A stretch of DNA of 64,000 nt from the NCBI RefSeq assembly GCF_000336775.1, contig NZ_AOLJ01000001.1:1-64000 (forward strand). The letters run 5' to 3'. Source of the stretch: Haloferax gibbonsii ATCC 33959. GTDB taxonomy: Archaea > Halobacteriota > Halobacteria > Halobacteriales > Haloferacaceae. The position numbers were made by a program, and so were the translations under genes. Below, one piece after another: positions 55,666 to 63,990 of this stretch. The notes beneath the pieces were generated by a model. That model did no database searches. It saw nothing but the letters and a program-made list of their open reading frames with translations, and was not told where the DNA came from. Every line of letters starts with the position of its first letter. Positions within the stretch are counted from its first letter, which is position 1.

Positions 55666-56220
55666 ATGGCCAACCAACTGAACTGCACCGGAACGGTTGA
55701 CTTTTTGATCGATACTGGGTATTACGGGTTTTTGACTACAGATGACGTCAGAGAAGACGTCTTCTTCCACCTCGCGGATGTTGACTCAATGTCCACAGTC
55801 AAAGAGGGGGACTCAATACGATTCAGTTATGCGCAAGCTGAGAAAGGACCGAGAGTCATCGACATGGAGAAGACAATCACAGAACCGGCTGATCAACCGA
55901 ATCAAGAAACACCACCCAGCTCCCCGAATCAACTGCCCGGTGAGATTACATTTTACAATGAGACTGGTGGGTACGGATTCATCTCAACTGACAGTGTTGA
56001 AGATGACGTGTTCTTCCACAGTAAAGACCACTCGATTGGGAGTATCGAAGAAGGTCGGTACGTCTTGTTCGAGTACGAACAAGCCGAGAAGGGACCGCGT
56101 GCAACCGATGTCCGCTATATGAACAGCGGTGACACCGCTAATGAAGAGACGGCTATCCATTCGGACAACACCGATAGAAAGGATGAAGCCACCAAAATCT
56201 TCGACCCAGACAATCAATAA
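55666..56220 (+). CDS. Tandem cold-shock-domain protein
   Basis: Two cold-shock-like domains are present. The first reads GTVDFLIDTGYYGFLTTDDV then EDVFFHLADV; the second reads GEITFYNETGGYGFISTDSV then DDVFFHSKD. Each is followed by a strand ending YAQAEKGPR or YEQAEKGPR. These folds bind single-stranded nucleic acid. The C-terminus ends ATKIFDPDNQ, a T-x-I-F motif like those in neighbouring proteins. I chose the ATG at 55666. It converges with the kinase gene, 8 bp away. Tandem CSDs on one chain are unusual. Confidence 0.85.
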   Translation: MANQLNCTGTVDFLIDTGYYGFLTTDDVREDVFFHLADVDSMSTVKEGDSIRFSYAQAEKGPRVIDMEKTITEPADQPNQETPPSSPNQLPGEITFYNETGGYGFISTDSVEDDVFFHSKDHSIGSIEEGRYVLFEYEQAEKGPRATDVRYMNSGDTANEETAIHSDNTDRKDEATKIFDPDNQ

Positions 56221-56228
56221 TCAGTAAG

Positions 56229-57443
56229 TCACTTGGCTGTCGAAAAGACGAGCTCAAACCCGTACTCAGGATCGACGGGAGAAATCGTGGTCCCGTCGGT
56301 GAGTATTGCACCTCCGTGTGGTTGGTCTGCAGTGCGGTCGATACGCCCGGCCGAAAGCTGTTGTTGATAGCCCTCATCACTCAGAATCCACGTCCACCCA
56401 GTGCCATCATTGATGTATGTGCCATTTAGACTGGTATCATACAACACCCACCGAGAACCATCCCACTCGATTCGAAATTGCTGTTCAGAGATGTGTTGTT
56501 GGCCATCTATGAGCTTGATCTCAGGCGTGGGTTCCTGCCCCAGTGGGCGGCCCACGCTGTCCCCTGGCGTAATCTCAACTGTAATGTCTCCCCGTGACTC
56601 CCTCAATACTGCAGTTCGCTTCGACAGCCCAGCAGCCGTTCGCAGTTGCTGGAGAAGTTCACCGCCATCTGATGGGCGTGCAGCAGGGTCACGTTTTGTT
56701 GCCGACTGAATCACCTTAGAGACTGACTGCGTACAGGACGCACCATCGCTTCGGGGATCAAGTCCACTTGCGGGCGTCTCGTCCAAGTCGTATGACTGCC
56801 CCGTTAACAAATAGTGAATCGTCTTACCAGCACTGTAGACATCTGACCAAGCACCTGTCTCGGCATTGCGAAGGTCAGTTGGTGCCAGCTCAGGCGGTGT
56901 ATATCGATCGGCATAAAACAGCGTTGAATCGCCTGTGAAGCTTCGGACACTGGTGTTGAAATCAACTAGGGCAAGCGTCCCATCCTCTCGATGACGGATG
57001 TTTTTGGGCTTGACATCGAGGTGGAGGATCTGATTCAGGTGGATGAACGCCATCATCTGTGCTACAGCAAAGAGAGGATGCGACTCGGATCGCGTATCCA
57101 CTTCTCCGCTCTGCGATGAGCGCAGGTCGTCGAGGTCTCCTCCGGAGATGTACTCCAATGCGATATACGGGCCTGTTCGAGTGAATTGTGCGTTGACAAG
57201 ATGGGCGATACATGACGCCGTCATGGACCCCGACAGGTACCTAAGAATGCTCTTTTCTTGCTCAAACCGTGTTTCGACCACCGAACGATCATGTGAGGAG
57301 TCATCAGGGAGTTTGAGCGCGATAGACTCGCCAGTGTAATCATCATGGGCTTTCCACACCGTTGCAAACCCCCCACTCCCGACTTGTGTAAGAAGCTCAA
57401 ATCGGGAGTCAACTATATCACCATGACTGAGATTCCATGTCAT
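56229..57443 (-). CDS. Ser/Thr protein kinase fused to an FHA domain
   Basis: The kinase domain has the glycine loop VGSGGFATVW, the ATP Lys in ALKLP (K44), the catalytic loop HLDVKPKNI (D143, K145, N148), metal-binding DFN (D161 in LVDFNTS) and PPEL for APE. An FHA domain follows at about 305-400, with FRIEWDGSRWVLYDTSLNGTYIND. The kinase phosphorylates Ser/Thr and the FHA binds phosphothreonine, so the protein can recruit its own or neighbouring substrates. The start is ATG 57443 (MTWNLSHGDIVDS). It is the hub of this cluster, whose other members carry T-x-x-aromatic motifs. Confidence 0.9.
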   Translation of the reverse strand: MTWNLSHGDIVDSRFELLTQVGSGGFATVWKAHDDYTGESIALKLPDDSSHDRSVVETRFEQEKSILRYLSGSMTASCIAHLVNAQFTRTGPYIALEYISGGDLDDLRSSQSGEVDTRSESHPLFAVAQMMAFIHLNQILHLDVKPKNIRHREDGTLALVDFNTSVRSFTGDSTLFYADRYTPPELAPTDLRNAETGAWSDVYSAGKTIHYLLTGQSYDLDETPASGLDPRSDGASCTQSVSKVIQSATKRDPAARPSDGGELLQQLRTAAGLSKRTAVLRESRGDITVEITPGDSVGRPLGQEPTPEIKLIDGQQHISEQQFRIEWDGSRWVLYDTSLNGTYINDGTGWTWILSDEGYQQQLSAGRIDRTADQPHGGAILTDGTTISPVDPEYGFELVFSTAK

Positions 57444-57526
57444 GGCAATTATGAGACCGTGGTAGAACAGCCAACGGAAGTTACATACTGAAATGATCGA
57501 CCGATGTAGACATTCTCGGACATTTT

Positions 57527-57985
57527 CTATGAGATCTGATTCCCGCACCCCGGACAATAATTCACTGGCCCAGAGGTGGGCAGTTCCGTGCCACAGGCAG
57601 AACAGTAGTTTATGTTGGATGACGACCGGAAACCTCGGTAAAGCTTGGTGTCCTCGTTCGTAGTATCGATATTGTCTTCGATAGTTGCTGGATACTCCGA
57701 TTCGGGCATGGTTATACTCGAATCAATATGTCTCATTGCACGTTGGATTCGGTCGACAACTGTTTTATTCGGGCGCATATTTACCACAGATTCGAGCGCG
57801 TCGCGAATCTTGAGAGCTGTGTGTGGCTCAGCATATGCGAGCTTGACTGCGGCGTCGGACGCATAGATCTGTTCAGTATCGTCCCCGCTAAGGAGATGAC
57901 ATTTCACCGCTTTCAGATGTTTTGGCTTACCAACCTGTCGTGGACTCTTCACAGCTATTTTCTTGAGTGACTTCGCGGATTTCAT
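57527..57985 (-). CDS. Zinc-ribbon protein with DTKLY motif
   Basis: A basic N-terminus (MKSAKSLKKIAVKSPRQVGK) precedes an alpha-helical middle. The protein ends in a two-part zinc ribbon (NYCSACGTELP and NYCPGCGNQIS). An EDTKLYRGF motif lies just before the ribbon, like others in this cluster. There is no catalytic motif. It lies 84 bp upstream of the kinase on the same strand, probably in one transcript, and could be a kinase substrate or adaptor. Confidence 0.7.
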   Translation of the reverse strand: MKSAKSLKKIAVKSPRQVGKPKHLKAVKCHLLSGDDTEQIYASDAAVKLAYAEPHTALKIRDALESVVNMRPNKTVVDRIQRAMRHIDSSITMPESEYPATIEDNIDTTNEDTKLYRGFRSSSNINYCSACGTELPTSGPVNYCPGCGNQIS

Positions 57986-58057
57986 ACCGATAACTAGCTC
58001 ATTCTATCAGTAGACATGTGCGGCATCTTTAGTGTAATCCCATTTCTGTCACCACCC

Positions 58058-58846
58058 TCACGTTGAGTTTCCACATTGCGGGCAGAACTCCGGGTCATTG
58101 TATTGTGACAAGTCGGCGTCACACTGTGAGCAGGTTGAACTGCTGAACAAGCCCCAGATTCCTGAGGAAAACAGCAGACTGGCTGCACTCCAGAATCCAA
58201 TCGTGTACACCAGCGATCCGAGGAGGAGTATCGCAATTTCGCTGGCAAGACTGAAACTATAGATTTGGCCGCCGGCGACTCCAAGCGCGATTCCGCCAGT
58301 AACACCGAGATTCGTGTCTGCTTGGACCTTGCGAAGCCGCCACCGGACAGAAATGAGCGTTAACACCACGACGAGCACCGTATACACAAGCGAGAGATTG
58401 TACCAGAGGCTCCCAATGAAGGGCCCGTCAATGAGGATTTTGAGGAGGAGTGAGACCCCCAGAGTTGTTATAAAGAATACCACGAGAATGTGGCGAACTT
58501 TCGTGAATACACTTGATGAATAGTACCCACCGCGGAAGAACGTGAGTAACCGGACGAAGATGAGTACGGCCGCTGCTCCTTCGACCGCTCGAAACAGGAT
58601 GAACAGATAGGTTCCGTACAGGCCAAAGTTGCCTTGGATCAGTGATAGCGCAATAAAAAAGTAGCCTAAACCCAGCCCAAGAACGCCGACAAGCCGTTCA
58701 CGCCGAGTATACTGTGAGTAGAGCCCTTGCTGCTTCACAGCGTTGATGACGACTCCCAAGAACATCGACTCGATGCCCAGCGTAATCAACCAGACTGGCA
58801 GGGTACTCGGCACCGGGTCTGTAATGGCACTAATTTGGAAAATCAT
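58058..58846 (-). CDS. Polytopic membrane protein with C-terminal zinc ribbon
   Basis: About seven hydrophobic helices are visible (for example WLITLGIESMFLGVVI, YFFIALSLI, ILVVFFITTLGVSLLL). The cytoplasmic end has a zinc ribbon, STCSQCDADLS and EFCPQCGNST, of the same type as in the neighbouring proteins. It could be a membrane sensor or anchor feeding the kinase. It lies 3 bp after the small membrane gene at 58850 on the same strand. Confidence 0.75.
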   Translation of the reverse strand: MIFQISAITDPVPSTLPVWLITLGIESMFLGVVINAVKQQGLYSQYTRRERLVGVLGLGLGYFFIALSLIQGNFGLYGTYLFILFRAVEGAAAVLIFVRLLTFFRGGYYSSSVFTKVRHILVVFFITTLGVSLLLKILIDGPFIGSLWYNLSLVYTVLVVVLTLISVRWRLRKVQADTNLGVTGGIALGVAGGQIYSFSLASEIAILLLGSLVYTIGFWSAASLLFSSGIWGLFSSSTCSQCDADLSQYNDPEFCPQCGNST

Positions 58847-58849
58847 ATG

Positions 58850-59137
58850 TTATTCTGTTGAAACGATTAGCCAGAACGTTCGTGCACACACTACCAACGG
58901 TATCACTACCGCACCAGCGGCGATGGCAATGGTCGTGAGTTCGGTAATAACGGGAAACCGATCCATTCCTTCGAAGAGCATCAATACGATTGACGCACTA
59001 AGGAGGAATCGAAGCCGCTGATTCTGTCTGAGATTCGGGATATGGTGCGTCCCCAAGACAGTCATTGCGACGACACAGAGGGCGAGACCAATTTGTCGCA
59101 AGAGTGCTGGGTCCCACTGTGTAATTGGCGCTACCAT
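58850..59137 (-). CDS. Small membrane protein, 95 aa
   Basis: It has three predicted hydrophobic helices (QIGLALCVVAMTVLGTHHI, FLLSASIVLMLFEGM and TIAIAAGAVVIPLVVCA) separated by basic loops. No family is recognised. It immediately precedes, and probably shares a transcript with, the polytopic zinc-ribbon membrane protein; the pair may form one complex. Confidence 0.65.
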   Translation of the reverse strand: MVAPITQWDPALLRQIGLALCVVAMTVLGTHHIPNLRQNQRLRFLLSASIVLMLFEGMDRFPVITELTTIAIAAGAVVIPLVVCARTFWLIVSTE

Positions 59138-59261
59138 ATAGGCACAAATAATCTCTGCAGTGGATATAATATCTGGGGGGAAGCCAGCACGACAACTGTG
59201 GGCACTGTCCCGTCAAAGGATGTGTCGAACGGTGAAAGAACGAGAAGCGAGTGAGATAGCC

Positions 59262-59386
59262 GGCTCTGTTGAAACCCTCTTGCCGTCTTGCGATTTGTTG
59301 AGAGACTAGTTTTCACTGTGATTCACGGAAACTAGCCAGAAAGAGCGCTCTCTGCAATGTCAACGCTGAAGGATTTCAACAGAGCC
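59262..59386. mobile_element. 125-bp MITE with 8-bp target duplication
   Basis: The ends are GGCTCTGTTGAAACCC at 59262 and GGATTTCAACAGAGCC at 59371-59386, an imperfect inverted repeat. The element has no coding capacity. It is flanked by an exact 8-bp repeat, AGATAGCC, at 59254-59261 and 59387-59394. Its ends match those of the IS at 60999-62217, so that family's transposase probably mobilised it. Confidence 0.9.
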
Positions 59387-59413
59387 AGATAGCCGGATTT
59401 TACGTCGTAGAGT

Positions 59414-60300
59414 ATGCTTTATGACATACGGAGCGCCACATTCTACCAGCACGAAGTCTCACTCTCGACTGTCAACGGGCGTGTCGAGTGTGACTTCGAA
59501 CTTCTCTCTGACAGTCCAACATCATACGAGCGGTACGTGCTGTCAGAAGAGTTCAAGCTCCGTGCGAGCACGCTCCAGTAGGACGCAGTTGCCGACGTAT
59601 TCTACATCCATATCACCACACGGAAGTGCGAATCTGAAGAGGACGACGGTGACGAAGCAGAGGATTCAGAAGATACTGAGCATCAAAGAGTCTTCGGTAT
59701 CGACCTCGGCGTTAACAGTCTCACCGTCTCTTCTACTGAACGCTTCTGGCAAGGAGACGACTACCACCACTGGTGTCGTGAGTTCGAGAAGTGACGCGGT
59801 GAGATACAATAGCGCGGCACGCAAGCCGCGCACAATGATTCACTTCGGCAAGCGCGAAGAGACATGGCGGAAACAGTACATCCACACCGTCGCCAACGAA
59901 CCCGTCACCGAAGCCGTTGAACACGACTGCGACGTAACGGTGTTCGAGGAGTTGACTGAAATCCGTGAACAATTCCTACAGGCGAAGTGGCACCACGTCT
60001 GGGCGTTCCGACGCCTGTTCAAGTACGTCGAGTAGAAAGCCCCTGAACAGGGTGTTTCCGTGAAGCAGGTCTGCCCAAATTACACCTCTCAATGCTGTTC
60101 TCGGATGGATTGCGGGTTCACACATGAGGCCAAGCTCCATGAAGAACACTTCCAATGCCAGAAGTGTGGGCACGAAGTGAATGCGGACTACAACGTCGCG
60201 ACATCGGGACGCGGTACGCTCAGAAGCGAACACACAGACTCCGTTCCTCGCCCAAGTCGGGAGGCGGAGACGCACCAGTAGACGTGCGTGTAAGCGGTGG
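59414..60300 (+). pseudogene. tnpB: Decayed tnpB of an IS200/IS605-type element
   Basis: The TnpB protein can be followed across several frames: MLYDIRSATFYQHEVSL, an in-frame TAG, VFGIDLGVNSLTVSSTERFW (RuvC Asp), further stops, RKQYIHTVANEPVTEAVEHD, VFEELTEIREQFLQ (RuvC Glu), and the zinc finger CSRMDCGFTHEA with FQCQKCGHEVNADYNVA (third Asp). TnpB is an RNA-guided nuclease encoded by these elements. At least three stops and frameshifts make it non-functional. The 5' end lies just beyond the MITE and no tnpA is present. Confidence 0.8.
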
Positions 60301-60501
60301 AACGTTGAACGGCGGGGGGTCACCAGTCTATTACTAGAGACTGATTGCCGGTCGCTCTCGACTCGAGACCACCACACTCTGTCGAGTGCTGCCCGGACCA
60401 CGCTGTGAGTATGGCCAAAGATTGCGGCAGTCCAGTGTTGGTAGCCGCCAGCGGCCCATGTAACGCCCCCTTCTGCGGGAGACTACGCAGCACCAGTGGC
60501 G

Positions 60502-60969
60502 TCAGATTTCGGTTCCACAACTTGGGCAGAAGGAAACCGAGGTGAACTCCTCCAGGCTGATTCCACAGGACGGGCAGAATGAGATGTCGACGCCACTATC
60601 CGACGGTGCCGTTTCGGTAGGCGTACCGTCGTAGACGTTCGTCTTGGGCGGGTCGGTCGCTCCGCCCCTGTACACTTGCGTGTCACTGGATTGCCTGCTC
60701 TGTCCGGATCCGAACGTCGACTCCGGCCCCAGCGCGTAGGCAGTGAGCGTCGGTCCGGCGGCGTACAGCGCACCGGCAGACGTGACATGGAGCGTTCCGT
60801 CGTCTAGATACTTCTCGACTGATCCGGTATCTCTGTCTAGGAGGTAGTTGCCGTAGATGACCCGTTCGCTTCCAGTCATCATGCGTGAGAAGCCACTACC
60901 GGTAAATTTCCATTGTGGACGTCCCATTGCGTCGTCGAAGCCGAAAAGTGTCTCACGGCCAACTCCCAT
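60502..60969 (-). CDS. PQQ-like propeller C-terminus with zinc ribbon, 5'-truncated
   Basis: The frame begins with blade-like repeats (ETLFGFDDAMGRPQWKFTG, VIYGNYLLDRDTGSVEKY, HVTSAGALYAAGPTLTAYAL), then a disordered tail with SDTQVYRGG and KTNVYDGT motifs, and ends in a zinc ribbon (SFCPSCGISLE, SFCPSCGTEI). The open frame continues upstream of the ATG (FFKTAAEPL) to the IS end at 60999, so the 5' part of the gene was lost there. Propeller proteins of this class usually have many more blades. The zinc ribbon and T-x-V-Y motifs link it to the kinase cluster. Confidence 0.65.
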   Translation of the reverse strand: MGVGRETLFGFDDAMGRPQWKFTGSGFSRMMTGSERVIYGNYLLDRDTGSVEKYLDDGTLHVTSAGALYAAGPTLTAYALGPESTFGSGQSRQSSDTQVYRGGATDPPKTNVYDGTPTETAPSDSGVDISFCPSCGISLEEFTSVSFCPSCGTEI

Positions 60970-61118
60970 GAGAGGTTCCGCTGCGGTTTTGAAAAATTGG
61001 CTCTGTTGAAGTCCTATTGGATCGACACCTTTCTCTCTGAAGCAGTTGTTGGGTAGAACTGCGAACCAATCGCCGATTCTGGCACAGTTTTTTATTTATC
61101 CGATAGCATCTTCCGAGT

Positions 61119-61322
61119 ATGAACGACCAACTCAAGTGGGGGATTGGGACTCTCATTCTTGGCGCAGTCGGTCTTACTCTTCTCGGAATTACTGGTGCAT
61201 TTCAGAACCCACTTGGGCCAGAGATACAAAACAGACCAGTTAATTTGGTTGCAGTTGGTGGTAGCCTCCTTCTCGTTATCTCTGGAGTCGAAACAGTCGT
61301 ACAATCTCGACGGCCTGATTAG
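61119..61322 (+). CDS. Small two-helix membrane protein within the IS ends
   Basis: This 67-residue protein has two hydrophobic segments (WGIGTLILGAVGLTLLGITG and VAVGGSLLLVISGVE) and a short charged tail (QSRRPD). It starts at an ATG preceded by AT-rich promoter-like sequence TTTATTTATCCGATAG. It lies between the outer left terminal repeat and the transposase, so it may be a passenger gene or a host gene caught between two element ends. No family is recognised. Confidence 0.5.
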   Translation: MNDQLKWGIGTLILGAVGLTLLGITGAFQNPLGPEIQNRPVNLVAVGGSLLLVISGVETVVQSRRPD

Positions 61323-61343
61323 TGTGCCAGCTCTGTAGAATGT

Positions 61344-62165
61344 TCAGAGTGTCTTGTCGATGTTGTGGGTGAGACAGCCAATAACGAGTTCACGGAACTG
61401 CTTCCACCAGCGTCGTAAGCGGACGAATGCGCCGTATTTCCGTTTGAGACGAGAGTTCACCGTCTCGTTCTGACTACGTTGCCCGTAGAGGTCAGCGTCA
61501 AGCCGGGAGTTCCACGCCTTGTGGAGCGGCGAAAATTCTCGATGCTTGATGACCGGACGAATATCATCTTCACGAGCTAATGCACGAATCTTCTGGTCAT
61601 CGTACCCCTTGTCACCGAGGAGAATCGCTACTTCGTCGGTATTCCGCTTGATGAGCGACGGCGCGATCTTCGAGTCGTGTTTTCGTGTCGTCGTTACGTG
61701 TACGTCGAGAATCGCGTTCGACCTTGTGTCCACAGGAAGCGTGACTTTCAACTGCTGAATCGTCAGCTTCGCTCGCTTTGTATAGTGTTTCGAGGCGTGA
61801 CTCCGGTCGAACCCCGAGGCATCAATCCCGACGACACCGTTGGTCGGAAGGAGTGCGACTGAGAGGTTGAGCAGGACGCGCCAAACCGCCATATCGAGGC
61901 GATTGAACGCCTTACACAACGTCGAGGGGGATGGGAGTTCCTCAAGATCGATGGCGCTTCGAATCCGAGGCATCTCGATCAGCTCGTCGAGAAGCATCCG
62001 GTACGTCGTATTCTTTCGTACCTTGAGACAGAGCAAAACGATGTGCTGGTGAAGTGTGTACCGCTGCTTCGAGAACTTCGACGAGTAGCGAGCAACCGCA
62101 CGACGAGCCAAGTGATACGCCTGCTCAACGAACCGAAGCAACTGCGACTTTGGGAGGGCCTGCAT
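61344..62165 (-). CDS. IS5-family transposase, third group
   Basis: This intact 273-residue DDE transposase has Asp in VVGIDASGFDRSHAS, Asp in ILLGDKGYDDQKI, and Glu in RSQNETVNSRLKRKYGA, with the motif IRPVIKHREFSPLHKAWNSR between them. Its ends match the MITE at 59262, making it the probable autonomous partner. It may still be active. Confidence 0.9.
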   Translation of the reverse strand: MQALPKSQLLRFVEQAYHLARRAVARYSSKFSKQRYTLHQHIVLLCLKVRKNTTYRMLLDELIEMPRIRSAIDLEELPSPSTLCKAFNRLDMAVWRVLLNLSVALLPTNGVVGIDASGFDRSHASKHYTKRAKLTIQQLKVTLPVDTRSNAILDVHVTTTRKHDSKIAPSLIKRNTDEVAILLGDKGYDDQKIRALAREDDIRPVIKHREFSPLHKAWNSRLDADLYGQRSQNETVNSRLKRKYGAFVRLRRWWKQFRELVIGCLTHNIDKTL

Positions 62166-62290
62166 TCGGTCAAACTACCGCTCGAATCTGTAATTCTCTG
62201 AGGATTTCAACAGAGCCTTATTTATCCACACGTCGACAACTCTCGCCCGTGCCTAGTTGACTAAACAGAGCCGACCTTCCACCAGTATAC

Positions 62291-63385
62291 GTGAGTGAGG
62301 CCGGGTACGACGACATGGGTGAGATACTGACCAATCTCGGGGTGAACCACTCGTCTCTCTCCGCGGTCGACCTGAGCAACGCGGAGCAATCCATCCTCAT
62401 GGTGAACTGCCACCAGAAGTGGCGAAACGACGCCGCAAGCACGGCAATGAGTGTGCTCCAGGAACTCGGAGCGGGCTCCGGGTCGTCCCTCGGTGACGTT
62501 GTGAAGGGGCTGGCTTCCGGGGTCAGCGGTGGTTCGCTGGCCGCCTTCGAAGAGTTCATTTCTGAGGGGAGCGCGGCGCTCATATCGGACTACGCCGGCG
62601 AACTGTTGACCGAGTTCACATCGGCAAACTTCGATACCAACACCCAGAGCAAGATCATCACGGCGAGTGTCGAAGACGACGAACTGGTCGAGCTGCTCGG
62701 CCGACAGACCATCGACCTCGAATTCGACCTCGATGGGTGGTACAAGCCCACCTCAATGCCGTCTGGGAGCCAGCCGCTCATTCGAAACCAAGTGACTGGG
62801 GACATACTTGCGTACAAGTTCCCCGTGTCTAGGGGAACTGTCGTGTACACGGCATTCCACAATCACGCACAGACGACGGAGCTGGAACGTGCCCTCCTCC
62901 GGTTGCTCGTCATGGTCCCGATAGCGGAGTCCACCGGAACGAGCATCAAGCAGACCTACACGACCATCACCGGCGATACGAGCGTCCAGCAGGGGGGGGA
63001 CGGTGATCAAAGACGACGACGCGGGCATGGGGACGACGCCCGCGCCCGGACAGTCGAGCGAAACCGGGCTGCCGACGACCACCGTCGAACTCGACGTCGT
63101 CGGCGGCGAGTCGGTCACCGAACACCTCACCGTCGGGCAGTCGGCGCAGGTCGGTCGGAACGACTTCGCCGGCCAGGTGTCGGACCAAGACCGGCAGTAC
63201 ATCTCGGGAACCCACCTGGACGTCAGCGTGCCATCCCCGGGAACCGTCGAGGTGAGGGCTTGAACAGTTCGAACGGAACCACGGTGAACGGCGTGGACAT
63301 TTCCGACGGCGAACCGCGGGAGGTAAGCAACGGCGCGGAGCTAGAACTCGCCGGCACGGCCACCGTGGTCGTCCGAGTCTCCTGA
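62291..63385 (+). pseudogene. FHA-domain protein gene with two frameshifts
   Basis: The first frame (62291 to about 62999) encodes a helical domain of unknown type ending in YTTITGDTSVQ. At an 8-G run (62992-62999) the homologous reading shifts by one base to TVIKDDDAGMGTTPAP, QVGRNDFAGQVSDQDRQYIS and THLDVSVPSPGTVEVR. It then shifts back near 63258 to LNSSNGTTVNGVDISDGEPR. Together these spell an FHA domain (GR..F, S..H, N, SxNGTTVNG). The frame also lacks an obvious native N-terminus near the IS end at 62217. Either the gene is dead, or the G-run and second shift are sequence errors. Confidence 0.7.
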
Positions 63386-63507
63386 TTGACGCCGGAGACG
63401 GGTCGGCTTTCGGGGGCGGCACGGGCGCCCCGGAGACCTGTCCACCGGCGGTGTGCGTACCACCGACCACCGGGCGCGCCTGGATAGACGATGGCCGCGA
63501 AGCCCGC

Positions 63508-63990
63508 TCAGGCGAAGTTCTGGGTGACGTACAGCCGGACCGTGTCCGACCCGGACCCCGACGCGTCGATGGCAGCACCGACACCCTCGCGTTCCCACTT
63601 CTGTCCCAGGACGTTCCGCCGGTGTCCCGCGGAGCCCATCCAGCCGTCGACCACGGTTCGGGCCAGTTCGGTCACGGCCCTCGCTCGGCGTCGTTCGGAG
63701 ACGCCTTCGATCCGGGAGAGACGGAAGGTTCGGCGGGAGATGTTCTCGCCACACCGGCGTCGCCGCTGAGTGGACGACCAGTAGCCGTGAGAGACGTATC
63801 GGTCGAAGGCGCTACGGCCGTCGGGCGTCGTGTGTGAGAAGAACCTACGGTCCGCCATGGCCTCGCTGTGGGCGCGGGCGATGCGCTCGAGGTCCTTGTC
63901 GTACGCGAGTTCGGAGAGTCCGTGGTCCGTCCGAACCTCGTTGACGAAGTGGTGAACCAGCGTCTCAACGTGGATTGGCTCGGTGTCCAT
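63508..63990 (-). CDS. CAP (SCP/PR1)-domain protein, possibly 5'-incomplete
   Basis: The sequence begins PIHVETLVHHFVNEVRTDHG and has the CAP motifs: LERIARAHSEAMADRRFFSH (first His and Glu region), GENISRRTF, DGWMGSAGHRRNVLG (second His) and VRLYVTQNFA at the end. CAP proteins are usually secreted, but no signal peptide is visible; the frame stays open upstream to the window edge, so an N-terminal extension may lie outside. The function in archaea is unknown. It converges with the FHA gene remnant. Confidence 0.8.
   Translation of the reverse strand: MDTEPIHVETLVHHFVNEVRTDHGLSELAYDKDLERIARAHSEAMADRRFFSHTTPDGRSAFDRYVSHGYWSSTQRRRRCGENISRRTFRLSRIEGVSERRRARAVTELARTVVDGWMGSAGHRRNVLGQKWEREGVGAAIDASGSGSDTVRLYVTQNFA

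Larger units (their letters stand above)
60999..62217. mobile_element. IS5-type element region with extra small membrane ORF
   Basis: The outer ends, GGCTCTGTTGAAGTCC at 60999-61014 and GGATTTCAACAGAGCC at 62202-62217, are a near-perfect inverted repeat (one mismatch in 16). An inner, less exact end (AGCTCTGTAGAATGTTCAGA near 61329) would bound the transposase alone. The 8-bp flanks (GAAAAATT and TTATTTAT) do not match, and both neighbouring genes are truncated, so the region formed by recombination or deletion. The ends match the MITE at 59262. Confidence 0.7.

Noticed and set aside
54022-60969. One propeller gene split into the 54022 and 60502 pieces
   Set aside because: Both are on the minus strand, but the N-terminal-like piece lies downstream of the C-terminal-like piece, so a simple insertion cannot explain it; two genes or an inversion is needed.
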